Shown piece by piece: positions 54,082 to 64,000 of a DNA stretch of 64,000 nucleotides. The translations under genes were made by a program, and so were the position numbers. Source of the stretch: Serripes groenlandicus (lineage: Eukaryota; Mollusca; Bivalvia; Cardiida; Cardiidae); contig JASEVX010000003.1 in assembly GCA_031761405.1 (NCBI GenBank), positions 62,659,423 to 62,723,422 of the forward strand, given 5' to 3'. Positions within the stretch are counted from its first letter, which is position 1. Every line of letters starts with the position of its first letter. The notes under the pieces were generated by a model. That model saw only the letters and a list, made by a program, of their open reading frames with translations. It did not search any database and was not told the origin of the DNA.

Positions 54082-55932
54082 GTGATCGAACAACTTGTCT
54101 TGCCAGCAAAATACAGGAAGGACGTGTTACGCGGTCTTCACAATGATGTCGGTCATCCTGGAAAGGAGAGAACAATGAGACTATTAAAAGAGAGGTACTA
54201 CTGGCCTGGTATGTCGTCGGCCGTAGATAGTTGGGTGAATAGATGTGATAGTTGTATAAGAAGGAAATCATCAACTAATGAAAGAGCACCAATGGTTAGC
54301 ATCAACACAACATATCCATTAGAGCTTGTATGTTTTGACTATTTGACACTGGAGCCATCCAAAGGAGGAATTGCAAACATTTTGGTGATAACAGACCACT
54401 ACACCAAATATGCATTAGCCATACAAACAAGGAACCAAACAGCCAAAACTACAGCAGAGGCCTTCTATAACAATTTCATAGTGAATTACGGAATTCCTAC
54501 CAGACTTCACTCAGATCAAGGTGCAAATTTCGAGAGCGAAATAATAAAAGAACTGTGTAAGATAACAAATGTCAAGAAATCTCACACAACACCATATCAC
54601 CCACAGGGTAACGCAGGACCTGCAAGATTTAACAGAACACTTTTGAATATATTGGGAACCCTTGAGAATGATCAGAAACAGGATTGGAAAAAGTACATCA
54701 GCTCAGTTTTCTACTACAATAGTACACCTCATGAAACGATAAAGATATCACCCTATGAGCTAATGTTTGGTCGGAAACAAAAACTACCAATAGATATTCA
54801 GTTTGAACAGATTACTGAAGAAACAAGCAACAAGACAACGAAAGAGTACATGTCGCAACTGAATGAAAGGATGGACCAGACAAAGAAGATAGTTGAGAAG
54901 CATTCAGAGAAAGCGAAGAAGAAAGATAAAAAGTATTATGACCTCAAAGCGGAAGCAGTTAAAGTTTCCTGTGGAGACAAGGTACTAGTGAAAAGAGTAG
55001 CATTTGATGGCAAGCATAAGATTTCAGACAAGTTTGAGGAAGAGGTATATCATGTTGTGGAACAGCCTAGACAGCAGATTCCAGTGTTTAAAGTAAAGTC
55101 AGAGGAGACCGGAATAGAAAAGATTCTTCATAGAAATCTTCTATATAAGATTGAAGGGAGAGATGAAGAAGAAGAAGAAAGTAATGAAAATGGAGAGACG
55201 GAGATTGAAGGTGATGCATCACAGGAAAAGGAACGTCATGACGACATAAGGAAGAAACTCGCAAGCAGTGAAGGAATGAGAACTGTAGGAAATACAACTC
55301 AAGATGGGGACGCCTATTTTCCTAACACTGAGTCGAGGATGGAAAAGATAGATAATGTTAAAAGAGATAACATTGAAGATGACGATTCTGAAGAGGAATC
55401 AGACATGTGTTGGATTGGCACTGTCATAAAAAAGAAACCAAAATTACAGACAGACATTCAAGAACAAATTCATACAGAATGTGTAGTTATGGATGAACAA
55501 GATGCAGAAGCGGTAATAGAAGAAAATTTAGATTCCGTCGAAGAACAAACAGAACAACATGAAGTAGAAGATGAATTTGAAGACAAGATAGTGGAGAATG
55601 CAGAGATACACGCTCAGAAAGAACAGTTGAATGAAGAGTTACTGGAATCAATTGTCAATCAAGAAGAATGTGCTAAGGGAACCATAGAAGTTACAGTACA
55701 GAAACCCAATGAAGAAAAGAGAGTCGGAGATGATTTACCTGTCCCAGCTCCTAGGCGTTCATCGCGAGAAAAGAAACCACCAGATAGATATGGTGAATAT
55801 GCTATTAAAGGTATGAATCCATGTCCGATCGACAAGAGAATCCAAGCATTGGATGAAATTATGCGTTCTGGTGTATTAAATAACGTAGATTCAGAAACCG
55901 CACATAAAATCATTGGGGCAAAAATGAAGTAA
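54082..55932 (+). CDS. Ty3 integrase with long acidic C-terminal extension; catalytic Glu position is Ala
   Basis: 616 residues from the first ATG. The zinc-binding HHCC domain is at about residues 15-60 (LHNDVGHPG, WVNRCDSCIRRK). The catalytic core has VCFDYLTLEPS (first Asp) and LHSDQGANFES (second Asp). The third acidic residue, expected just before RFNRT, is Ala181 (GPARFNRT), which should abolish catalysis. The GPY-like C-terminal part is followed by about 250 residues rich in Glu/Asp/Lys (EEEEESNENGETEIEGD) and a PAPRRSSREKKPPDRYGEY tail. The frame is otherwise uninterrupted for 1.85 kb, much better preserved than RT. Confidence 0.85.
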   Translation: MIEQLVLPAKYRKDVLRGLHNDVGHPGKERTMRLLKERYYWPGMSSAVDSWVNRCDSCIRRKSSTNERAPMVSINTTYPLELVCFDYLTLEPSKGGIANILVITDHYTKYALAIQTRNQTAKTTAEAFYNNFIVNYGIPTRLHSDQGANFESEIIKELCKITNVKKSHTTPYHPQGNAGPARFNRTLLNILGTLENDQKQDWKKYISSVFYYNSTPHETIKISPYELMFGRKQKLPIDIQFEQITEETSNKTTKEYMSQLNERMDQTKKIVEKHSEKAKKKDKKYYDLKAEAVKVSCGDKVLVKRVAFDGKHKISDKFEEEVYHVVEQPRQQIPVFKVKSEETGIEKILHRNLLYKIEGRDEEEEESNENGETEIEGDASQEKERHDDIRKKLASSEGMRTVGNTTQDGDAYFPNTESRMEKIDNVKRDNIEDDDSEEESDMCWIGTVIKKKPKLQTDIQEQIHTECVVMDEQDAEAVIEENLDSVEEQTEQHEVEDEFEDKIVENAEIHAQKEQLNEELLESIVNQEECAKGTIEVTVQKPNEEKRVGDDLPVPAPRRSSREKKPPDRYGEYAIKGMNPCPIDKRIQALDEIMRSGVLNNVDSETAHKIIGAKMK

Positions 55933-56373
55933 ATTTTTAGACTGATATTTTAATATGTTTTTGTAAATTTAAAAATCTATTTATGTCACTAACTTTTCAT
56001 TTTAAGTCAATTGGTTTTGTAGCAAGATGATAATGCGTGGACGCATTTTTGATTAATGGGGAAGAAATATAGTATCAATTACAATTATGTACATTGTTTT
56101 TTTCATTATATAACAATTATAAAGATTGTTTTTTTCAGGTGATTGACTGCCTATAGCTTAGGTACGGCATACTATAATATAGTATTAATTACAATTATGT
56201 TTTTTTCAGTAAATAACAATTTTATAGATTGTCTTTCAGGTGATTTGCTGTATATAGTCTTGGTATTGCATACTATAATGTATTTTGTAGTTTAGTAGTG
56301 TAAACGTTGATATGTATATAGTGACTGATGACGAATGACATTATGACATAATGTAATGACGAGACGTCATTTT
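55933..56373. repeat. Non-coding 3' region with a ~110-bp tandem duplication
   Basis: Between the integrase stop and the polypurine tract, the unit atagtatcaattacaattatg...caggtgattgactgcc at about 56068-56177 repeats with changes at 56178-56290. Confidence 0.7.
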
Positions 56374-57050
56374 CGAAGGTGGGGAAGTATGTGACCAGAT
56401 GATGTTTTCAGAGTTTTAGCCTATGCCATTCTATTTTTATCTTTGCCGGGTTAAGAGTCACATGATTACTTTTTCGTCAGAAAACAAACAGCTGACTGTC
56501 AGATACATCTTTGGAAGGTTTCGTTGCCATTATATATCTAATAAGGTTAGGATTTACTCCATATGTCTAGCTTTGCTTTATTAACGTTTCCATCCTTTGA
56601 TTTGGTATATTTCCATTTAACTTTATTGGTTTGTGTACAGCCTTTGTGTTGTGTAATCGGTTTTCGCGCCCTTGTATTTTTCGGACCATTCATACAGAAC
56701 TCTAACCCATTTATCTCTAACCCGTTTAAAGCATGTTTTAATCCAATGCACCTTATTTTACAGGAATGAGTAATTAAAAGGAAGAATTACTGTGTAGTAA
56801 TAGGATTGCAGATGTAATAGCATTCAGTTCCTTAAACTGGTAAGTTTAAGTGTCAATTTATGTTGTGTATATTTGTATGTTCAGTTGATTGCTATTTATC
56901 TGTGGTTGTTATGTGTATATGTGTAATGTGTAAACTCTGTATAGACTAAGATATTCATTCGTATGTAATTTCAGAATGTACCTCAGGATAATAAGAATAT
57001 TATAACTATCAAATGAGACAGAGTTGTTGCAGTCTTATTATCTAAACCAA
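56374..57050 (+). mobile_element. Probable 3' LTR of the Ty3 element (preceded by a polypurine tract)
   Basis: gaaggtggggaagta (56374-56389) fits a polypurine tract, and the next bases, TGTGACCAGATGATG, fit an LTR start. The right end is uncertain because there is no second LTR to compare. Confidence 0.5.
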
Positions 57051-57282
57051 GTTCTAGACCAACCCCACCTCCTACCTTCTATAGAACTATTTTATCTATA
57101 TGGCCCAAAAACCAGAACGTTACAGGGGGAAAAAGCCTTTGCGTTTAACATTCATGGCCCTTTTTCAACATTACATTTTATCCGAATATCATTTTTCCAA
57201 TTGTCTTACATATTGAAGTATTTAAAATGCACACTTGGTGCATAATACATATCAAATTATTCTTTTTAATAAAATAAATTAT

Positions 57283-57531
57283 AAGGTATAGAGCAATGAT
57301 TCCTGAAACAAAACAGAAAATCCACAGGAGGCGAAAATTGTCTTTCCGGGTTAGCCCGCGCGACAAACCCGGACAGAAAATTTTCGCCTCCTGTTGGTTT
57401 TCTGTTTCATTAATTATTGATCTATACCTCTATCACCCTGAGACGGAATGGGCTGCGCAGGCTGATCTGTGACGGTACATAACGCAGAGTCCATAATGTT
57501 GGTTTTCTCGTGGAACGTCTCATATAACCTC
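57283..57531. mobile_element. Palindromic MITE, copy 3 (inverted)
   Basis: Opposite orientation to the copy at 15966: its right end ggttttctcgtggaacgtct matches the inverse of that start. Palindromic core around aatccacaggaggcgaaaat / attttcgcctcctgttgg. The left terminus appears truncated. Confidence 0.75.
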
Positions 57532-57894
57532 TCATCTAAGGAACAACAACCTCTTAATAACTACTCTGAAATCTTCTCCCACGAGTGTATCTTTAATACA
57601 AAGTGATCTCTCTTAGAGCAATACATAGATCAACATCATTTATTGTATGCCACCCTATGTTGCTCTCGAGAGGGTGCATTGTAAAAAACAAAAGAGATAT
57701 TATTAAGCTCACGAGTATCAAAGACAAGATGAAAAACAAAACCTGGTGCAAAAGATTCACATTCAGTTGGGTGAAAAGAAAAGCTTTCTCACACAAAGCC
57801 TGGTGTAAATGACATTTTGTTAACCAACGACAAGTGCTGACTCAAGAGTATTTATTTAAATTGTTTTAAGGTGGAATCATACCTTTCGACATGT
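57532..57894. other. No gene supported
   Basis: Small frames on both strands at 57593-57812 shadow each other and have no motifs. Confidence 0.4.
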
Positions 57895-58160
57895 GCGTGA
57901 AGTTAGCCGGAGTAGCTGGAACAGCCGGATCTCCACTACTCCGGCTAATCCCGTTTGTATTAACCAGCCGGAACAGCCGGAGTTCCTACTACTCCAGGTG
58001 TATCAATCGGCCACTGTGGCTGATTTAACTAGCCGGAACTCCTGCTACTCCGGCTGTATTAACCAGCCGAACCAGCCGAAGTTCCGGCTACTCTGGCTGT
58101 ATCAACCGGCCGGAACAGCTGTATTTCCTATTACTACGACTCTACTAACCAGCCAAAAAA
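57895..58160. repeat. Palindrome-rich tandem repeat with CCGGCT/AGCCGG
   Basis: About five loosely repeated units of roughly 50 bp: gccggaacagccggagttcc, tactactccggctgtattaa, ccag. Self-complementary cores (agccgga/tccggct) recur. Adjoins the large palindrome, whose arms contain one such unit (58395-58420). Confidence 0.75.
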
Positions 58161-58200
58161 CATCATTCCGGCTTTTCTGGTCACCCTAAAGCTGAAACGA

Positions 58201-60403
58201 CATGCATAATGTAGAAATACATTGTCTGTACATTTTAAAATTGGCTGGATTTTGATGTTAAAACGGCAAATGTGAATCTAGTAGGCCTTACACAAATAAA
58301 GAATCGAACCTGGTGGGGACAATTATGTGGGCACTACACATGTTAAACTTTTTTAAACTCAAACAGGGTGCAAATTCTGCAAATCGAAGCAGTATCAACC
58401 AGCCTGAACAGCCGGAGCTTCGCCAACTCAAGCTGTATTTATCAGCCGTAAAAGTCATCGTTCCGGCAATTCTGGTTTGCCTGAACTGTCGTTACGGACA
58501 AGTTTGAATTATGTGCAAACACATTGTTTTGAAATTTTATTCTTGGCTAGATTTGTCACCTAGTGCAACTCGAAGCCAGATCGGGACATCGGTTGCAGTA
58601 GACCAAACTCTCTCGAACATGTGCATAGTCGGGAATTTGTTGGGAAAATCTCAGTCTTGATCTTGTACTTAGTGCGTCTCGGAGTCAAAGTGGGCCCCAC
58701 TCCGGCTGGGTTTTGCAGTTAAAATCTCTAATTCGAACAGGCAGTGAACAAAGTCGAGTCAGTTTGGGTCGCTTTCACCTGGCATGCATCAATGGGCCGC
58801 TCAATCTATCTATCTCGAAAAAGAGGCACGCATAATCTATATCGGGAGTCACTTCGTTATATTTTTGGCTGGACGAATGCCAGTTAAACCCTCCAATTCG
58901 AACAGAACTGGTGCGTAGTCAGGACTTTGTCGGGTAATCCCAACTCCGGCTGGGTATGGCAGCCGGTTGACGCAACTTGGCGAAACAGGACCTCATGCAA
59001 CATGAAGTCAGTTTAAGGCGCTTTCACCTGGCATGCATCAATCAACCCCTATCCATCTATCTCGAACAATAGGCACGCCAATACGAGGGAGGGAGCCATT
59101 CTGTCGGCCAAACTCGGGCTGGGTTTTGCAACCGTCTGCCATAAATCCAGGTGGAATCCGGCTAGCGTGACTCGGAGCCAGAGTGTGTCTCTTTCACCTG
59201 ACACATGTCAGGATGCCAGTTTGACTACCTAATTCGAGCAATATACAGCCGGAGTTGGGCTGTAGACTTGTCCAAAATGCAGATTTCATCTGTAAATTGC
59301 AGCCAGTTGCCATAAATCCGAGTGGAATCCGGCTAGTGCAACTCGGAGCCAGAGTGACACAAGTCAGGATGCCAGTTAAACTCTCTAATTCGAACAGGAC
59401 GGGTGCAAAGGCGGGACTTTGTCGGGAAATCCCAACTCCGGCTGGGCATGGCAGCGGCTGACACAACTTGGTGAAACAGGACTTGATGCAACACGAAGTC
59501 AGTTTGATGCACTTTCACCTGGCATGCATCAATCAACCGCCCAATCCATCTATCTCGAACAATAGGCACGCCAAAACTAGGGTGGGAGCCTATCTGTCGG
59601 CCCAACTCTGCTGGGTTTTGCAGGATTCGAGTAAATTCGAGCATTATCGATTTTGCGTGCCTTTTTTTCGAGATATATGGATTGAGCGGCCCATTGATGC
59701 ATTCCAATTGACAGCAAACCCAAACTGACTAAGACACGACTTTGCAGCCGTTCTGATCGAATTAGATATTTTAACTGAAAGACCCAGCCGGAGTTGGACC
59801 AACTTTGGCTCTCAGTACAAGATCAAGACAAGATGAAACATTCAAGACAAGCTGTCGGAACTGCGGATATTCCCAGCGGATTGATACCCGTTATGATTTT
59901 CAGAATTTTCACGCGACGTGTTAGAGTTAAGAGTTTAGCCGACATCCTGACATGTTTTGTGCCGACGGCCTGAGTTAAGATTTTCCCAACAAAGTCCAGA
60001 CTTTGCACGTTTTTGAGTAAGAGAGTTTGGTCTGCTGCAACCGATGTCCCGATCTGGCTTCGAGTCGCACTAGGTGACAAATCAAGACAAGAATAACATT
60101 TGACAATATGTTCGCACATAATTCAAGCTTGTCCGTAAATGACTTTTACGGCTGATAAATACAACTTGAGTTGTCGAAGCTCCGGCTGTTCAGGCTGGTT
60201 GATACTGGTTCGATTTCCCGAATTTGCACCCTGTTTGAGTTTTCAAAAAGTTTAACATGTGTAGCGCCAACATAATTGCTCCAACCAGCTTCGATTCTGC
60301 ATTCGCGCAAGGCCTACGAGATTCATTAGTTGCCGTTTTAGCATAAAAATCCAGCCAATATTAAAATGTACAGATAATGTATTTCCACATAATACATGTC
60401 GGT
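58201..60403. repeat. Large imperfect palindrome (inverted repeat arms ~0.65-0.75 kb)
   Basis: 58201-58840 is inverted at about 59640-60400. Paired blocks include catgcataatgtagaaatac / tatttccacataatacatg, ggtgcaaattctgcaaatcg / cgaatttgcaccctg, cctgaacagccggagcttcg / cgaagctccggctgttcagg, and agccagatcgggacatcggt / accgatgtcccgatctggct. The spacer 58840-59640 has further direct units (ctttcacctggcatgcatca at 58768, 59020 and 59513). An extra ~120 bp lies in the right arm at about 59860-59980. No coding frame is conserved. Ends directly at a 17-G run. Confidence 0.85.
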
Positions 60404-60420
60404 GGGGGGGGGGGGGGGGG
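60404..60420. repeat. Poly-G tract (17 G)
   Basis: Seventeen consecutive G between the palindrome and duplicated segment B. Confidence 0.9.
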
Positions 60421-60753
60421 AGATGTTTGGTGGTGGCGAGGATTAATTTTGTATTCGGAATGCTTCGGTACAGTTAAATATATGAATACATATTGGCTCG
60501 AAAATATGATAATAGCATCTTAGCCATTCGGTTTAGCCGGTAAGATTAACGCTTTCAGGCCTATGACATGGGTAAGATCCCACAACAATTTTCTTTTTTT
60601 CATTTAGGTTTCATCTAATTATATGTAAGTTTTTAATATTTTATTTGTTTGTTTTATTTTTAGATTTCATTTTTGTCTTCATTTTTAATATTCATTATAA
60701 CTATATTACATAAAGATCATCAAAAACCTTGACAGAAATATTGATGATAATAT

Positions 60754-60790
<37 letters not shown>

Positions 60791-62167
60791 CTATAATACG
60801 ACATCGACTGCATGGCTGTGTATGCTATAATACGTCGTTCTAAATTTGTATGCCACATTTATACCCTCGCAGGTAAATATAAAATCACGAAAATTAAGGA
60901 CATTGCGCGATTAACAATTACGTAGAAACAACATAAAAAAGCATAAAATAGAAAGATGTAAATGTAATCCATTACGACTCGAACTCAGGACCTAAGCATT
61001 ACGAGTCCAACGCTCTTGTTAAACCGTTAACTTTGCCTTCGAACTGGTGGTGTGCCAGGATCAAAACGGGCGCATATTTTTATGCTCATCCATGTTTTGG
61101 ATACTAGGACAATCCATGACCTTTCATCATGGCTCACTGCTCACATTAGATCTATACCTGGAATATGATTATCGTCGCATGAATAAGTATCAATCCGTCA
61201 CTACTCATTGATTCACGAAATGTGTATATGTTGCGTTATTGATGCACAATTCTCACGATATCACATATCGATATTGTTGAAAATATCATTCTCGCTATCT
61301 CGTAAAAATGAAAGTATTCTTTTGTTAGTTTTCAATGTATTTACTATATGATATTGCTACTTTGAATCTTTAAAGAGAAGAAAATAAATAAAACCTACCA
61401 TTATTTACTAGGGGGTAGAAGAAAGGGGGTACTTAAAATATCAAAATTGGTGATTATAATGAAAACATGTGGTGTGTTCATTGTATTACCCTAGATGCGT
61501 ATCTAGCTATAATTCTTCAGTATACGTTCCGAAGCGCGACAGACGTTTTTATTAAAAATCAGCTCGATATATATTCTTGAAATTTCGGCAAATGGTAGAC
61601 GAACATGTCTCCTAAATTATATATCTTTAAAATAAAAATCTCTCGGGCGACTTTTTAATAAATCAGAAATCATCTTATAACTGTTAAAATGTTTTGGCGA
61701 AACTTTCCTTTTAATTCGCATTTGTTATCTAATGTGTCATGGCAGATGTATGGAATTGATATCAGCACGCAGGACATTCTATTTCCGACTGTCTGCCGTC
61801 TATTTTTTCCGAATACCACTTCAAACGAGAAAGTGGTGGCCATTTCATTAACCACACTAAGATTGTCGCAACACATACGTTTTGACGTCAAAACGACGTT
61901 ATTTCAAAAGTATGGTTCCACCTTAACACCGCTCTAATAGTATTTCAGTTATATCACGGCGCTTCCTGTGAAAATTATTAGTTCTATCGGTGTTATTTAT
62001 TACGACACGGATCGATGCATCAAGTGTAAATTAGTGCTATTCCCGCAACCCTGAACGTCAGGAAGGGAAACCATTACTACTAATTTTAATGTATTTGGTA
62101 TGGCCGGACATTGTGATTGAATTATAGTCTCCTACTATCGAGGAGGCGGACGCTTTAATTACGGAGA

Positions 62168-62545
62168 CATTACTGACTCTGAGTCACCTTTATAGTTAGG
62201 CACTAACTCGTTACTAACTCGGAGTGACCTATATAGTTAGGCAATAACTCGTTTCTTTCTCGTATTTACCTATATAGTTAGGCAATAACTCGTTACTGAC
62301 TCGGATTCACCTATATAGTTAGGCAATAACGCATTACTGACTCGGAGTTACCTTTATCGTTAGGCAATACATCATTACTGACTCGGAGTCACCTATATAG
62401 TTAGGCAATAAATCATTACTGACTCGGAGTCACCTATATAGTTAGGTAATAACTCATTACTGATTCGGGATCACCTATATAGTTAGGCAATACATCATTA
62501 CTGACTCGGAGTCACCTATATAGTTAGGCAAAAACTCCTTACTTT
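62168..62545. repeat. 41-bp minisatellite in copy B, about 9 units
   Basis: Same unit as 22945-23385 (actcggagtcacctatatag, ttaggcaataa). The array length differs from copy A. Confidence 0.9.
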
Positions 62546-62574
62546 CACTTGAAGTTCACGGACTTATATGAATC

Positions 62575-62745
62575 CGATATGGCCAAGTGGTTAGCATTGG
62601 GGATTTGGAAACGAGCGTGCCGTGCCGGTTTTGACAATTAACATTCTCTAGCCTTCAAGCACTCGTGAACTGTCGCCGTGATAAATATGAAATAATGTTG
62701 AAAAAATGGCGTAAAACCCCAATAAAACAAACAAATATTGACTTA
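62575..62745 (+). mobile_element. SINE-like fragment
   Basis: atggccaagtggttagcatt (A-box-like), then gccgtgccggttttgac, gtcgccgtgataaatatgaa and atggcgtaaaaccccaata with an (aaac)n end. Short and diverged. It lies in the ~490 bp that copy A lacks. Confidence 0.55.
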
Positions 62746-63032
62746 CAATTTAGCATTGTCTCATGCAAGCCAACCTTCGGAAGTTTTGAAAATTAGTTTT
62801 ACTATGAATTAGTGTACTTATATGAGCGGTCGTTTTAACTAAACGTTACATATAACGAGGCTTCAAGGATGCCTGTACGAACAGGGAAGATCCTGGTGAG
62901 ACTGCGCGTGCTGATCTGTATATTCGCCCTTATATTTTCGTTTAGTTGAAACTTATTTATTTTACATCGTTTGTGAAATCTTATATTATTCACGCTCGAT
63001 GTCTGCTTCCTGGAGACATAACCAGTACACGC

Positions 63033-63165
63033 GCCGTTTGCGTGACCAAATCTCAAAGACCGAACCCGCTCATCACGGAATTCGAACCCGGGACCTTTGG
63101 TTAGGGAGGCCGACGCTCTATCACTACACAATTGTCTTCTACATTTTCGTTTGGCCTGGCTCCAT
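63033..63165 (-). mobile_element. tRNA-like SINE head relic, copy B
   Basis: Same as 23396-23545. On the minus strand, tagagcgtcggcctccctaa and gtcccgggttcgaattccgt. Confidence 0.5.
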
Positions 63166-63412
63166 TAGGGTCTTACGATATGCGACAGATACGGAGGGAG
63201 CGTGTGCCGCTTTGTACAATTCCGTAACAAACTAATGTTAAAACCTTTTAAATTTGCAAAATGTAGATTATACCAGCATGTAAATATAAAATTGCATAAA
63301 TTAATTTTATTGTAATATAAGGCATCCACCCAGAATGCACAAATGATTGTTATTTTGTTCATGGTGTTAAGGATAATTATAAAATCTACAATAAATATTA
63401 ATATATAAATTA

Positions 63413-63618
63413 TCCCTTTCACTGCCGAATTTCACAAAGTCGACTCTTTTTATATTGAAAATTGGATACTCCGTTTTTCGTCCAACAGGAAATTTGGTAA
63501 AATGTAATGTTTAAGTGGCAAACATTGCAGATTTCAGGAGAGACAGCTCGTTACGTGCTGTCTCACCTGTATCTGCATTGTCTGCAAAAGCCTTTCATTG
63601 CCTTTGACAGTGAAATAG
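63413..63618. mobile_element. CCCTTTCACTG MITE, copy B
   Basis: ccctttcactgccgaattt and tttgacagtgaaatagttat ends, matching 23729-23935. Confidence 0.7.
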
Positions 63619-63819
63619 TTATTACACTTGTTAACTAAGCTGTATGTGACGCTCGCCAAGGCTCGCGGCGTATCATCGTAGTAAATTGGTTTTTTAAAAG
63701 CTATAATACATAATCACTCATGAAATATCATCTTTATACGTGATTAATATTCACCCTTCTTTCATGTGTCGTGAATATCACAGTATACATGTACCTTTAT
63801 ATCATCATGATCAAATGAT

Positions 63820-63990
63820 TTGATTGATTGTTTGGTGTTTAACACCACTTTCAACAGTTTTTCAGATATATCACGGCGTTTCCTGGGTAATTTACCAGTA
63901 CTACTGGTCCAATTATCCGAACACCATTCAGCCAGTCATAATGTTTACCCCGTGACCCTGAGCGCTAAATAGGGCAGCCATTACTACCAG
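63820..63990 (-). mobile_element. SINE, 3' two thirds
   Basis: Minus strand: aaactggtagtaatggctgc, ctatttagcgctcagggtca, ggactaatt-type middle, acgccgtgatatatctgaaa, agtggtgttaaacaccaaac and a caatcaaatca tail. Confidence 0.7.
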
Positions 63991-64000
63991 TTTAGATGAA

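Larger units (their letters stand above)
51005..57050 (+). mobile_element. Ty3/gypsy-type LTR retrotransposon, 5'-truncated and mutated
   Basis: Order gag (CCHC), protease, RT, RNase H, integrase is the Ty3 order. No left LTR is found upstream; the element starts within gag. A purine-rich tract followed by TGTGACC at 56374-56396 marks the probable start of the right LTR. Pol has several frameshifts, one nonsense codon and an integrase active-site change, so this copy is inactive. The lineage within Ty3 was not determined. Confidence 0.85.
60446..64000. repeat. Duplicated segment, copy B (runs off the window)
   Basis: Colinear with copy A from 16249. Without the SINE and DIRS insertions, the sequence passes directly from ctatacctggaatatgatt to atcgtcgcatgaataagtat at 61170/61171. 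It contains a SINE fragment at about 62045-62160 that is absent from A. The shared part ends at about 63916. Confidence 0.85.

Overview
This 64 kb window looks like AT-rich, repeat-dense nuclear DNA from an animal, most probably a bivalve mollusc. The reasons are the retroelement types present (DIRS, Ngaro-like, Ty3, LINEs of a kind common in molluscs), tRNA-derived SINEs ending in a CGCCGTGATAT...GGCGTAAA motif, and many copies of an element that starts TTTAGCTCACC and ends GGCCCTCTTGTTT. There is no operon structure and no bacterial signal. The species call is inference from family recognition; no search could be run.

Only one cellular gene is well supported. It is an SLC26-type anion transporter on the minus strand at 24.7-26.3 kb, with a long open reading frame and no introns, whose N-terminus runs into a 200-base assembly gap. 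A decayed paralogue on the same strand lies at 46.8-48.6 kb. Almost everything else is mobile or repetitive DNA.

Layout. 0-6.3 kb: a decayed gene of a recurrent uncharacterised invertebrate protein family, flanked by about 1 kb inverted arms and interrupted by a 145-bp tandem-repeat element, a Tc1 transposase relic and a SINE. 6.4-11.1 kb: a dead Ngaro/DIRS-type tyrosine-recombinase retroelement with about 160-bp direct repeats, itself interrupted by a second tandem-repeat element. 11.8-15 kb: another such element (166-bp units) and a GC-rich 108-bp satellite. 16.2-24.2 kb: copy A of a duplicated segment whose copy B starts at 60.4 kb and runs off the window end. Copy A carries two insertions absent from B: a SINE with 14-bp target duplications and a well-preserved 4.7 kb DIRS-like retroelement (17280-21975) with intact RT-RNase H and tyrosine recombinase frames. 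24.7-29.3 kb: the SLC26 gene, SINE tails, a MITE and microsatellites. 29.3-37.6 kb: one LINE apparently inserted in another, bracketed by 260-bp direct repeats. 40-41.8 kb: a further LINE fragment. 44-50.7 kb: a MITE with perfect 36-bp ends, tandem repeats, the SLC26 pseudogene and two more TTTAGCTCACC elements. 51-57 kb: a 5'-truncated, mutated Ty3-type element. 58.2-60.4 kb: a large imperfect palindrome. 60.4-64 kb: copy B.

The most informative points are: (1) canonical -1 frameshift heptamers at the gag/RT overlap of the DIRS element and at the gag/pro overlap of the Ty3 element; (2) paralogous empty sites that date and delimit the DIRS and SINE insertions; (3) a family of non-autonomous elements with shared ends but different internal tandem monomers, whose ends can be located because copies interrupt recognisable coding sequence; (4) the inverted-arm structure around the uncharacterised gene.
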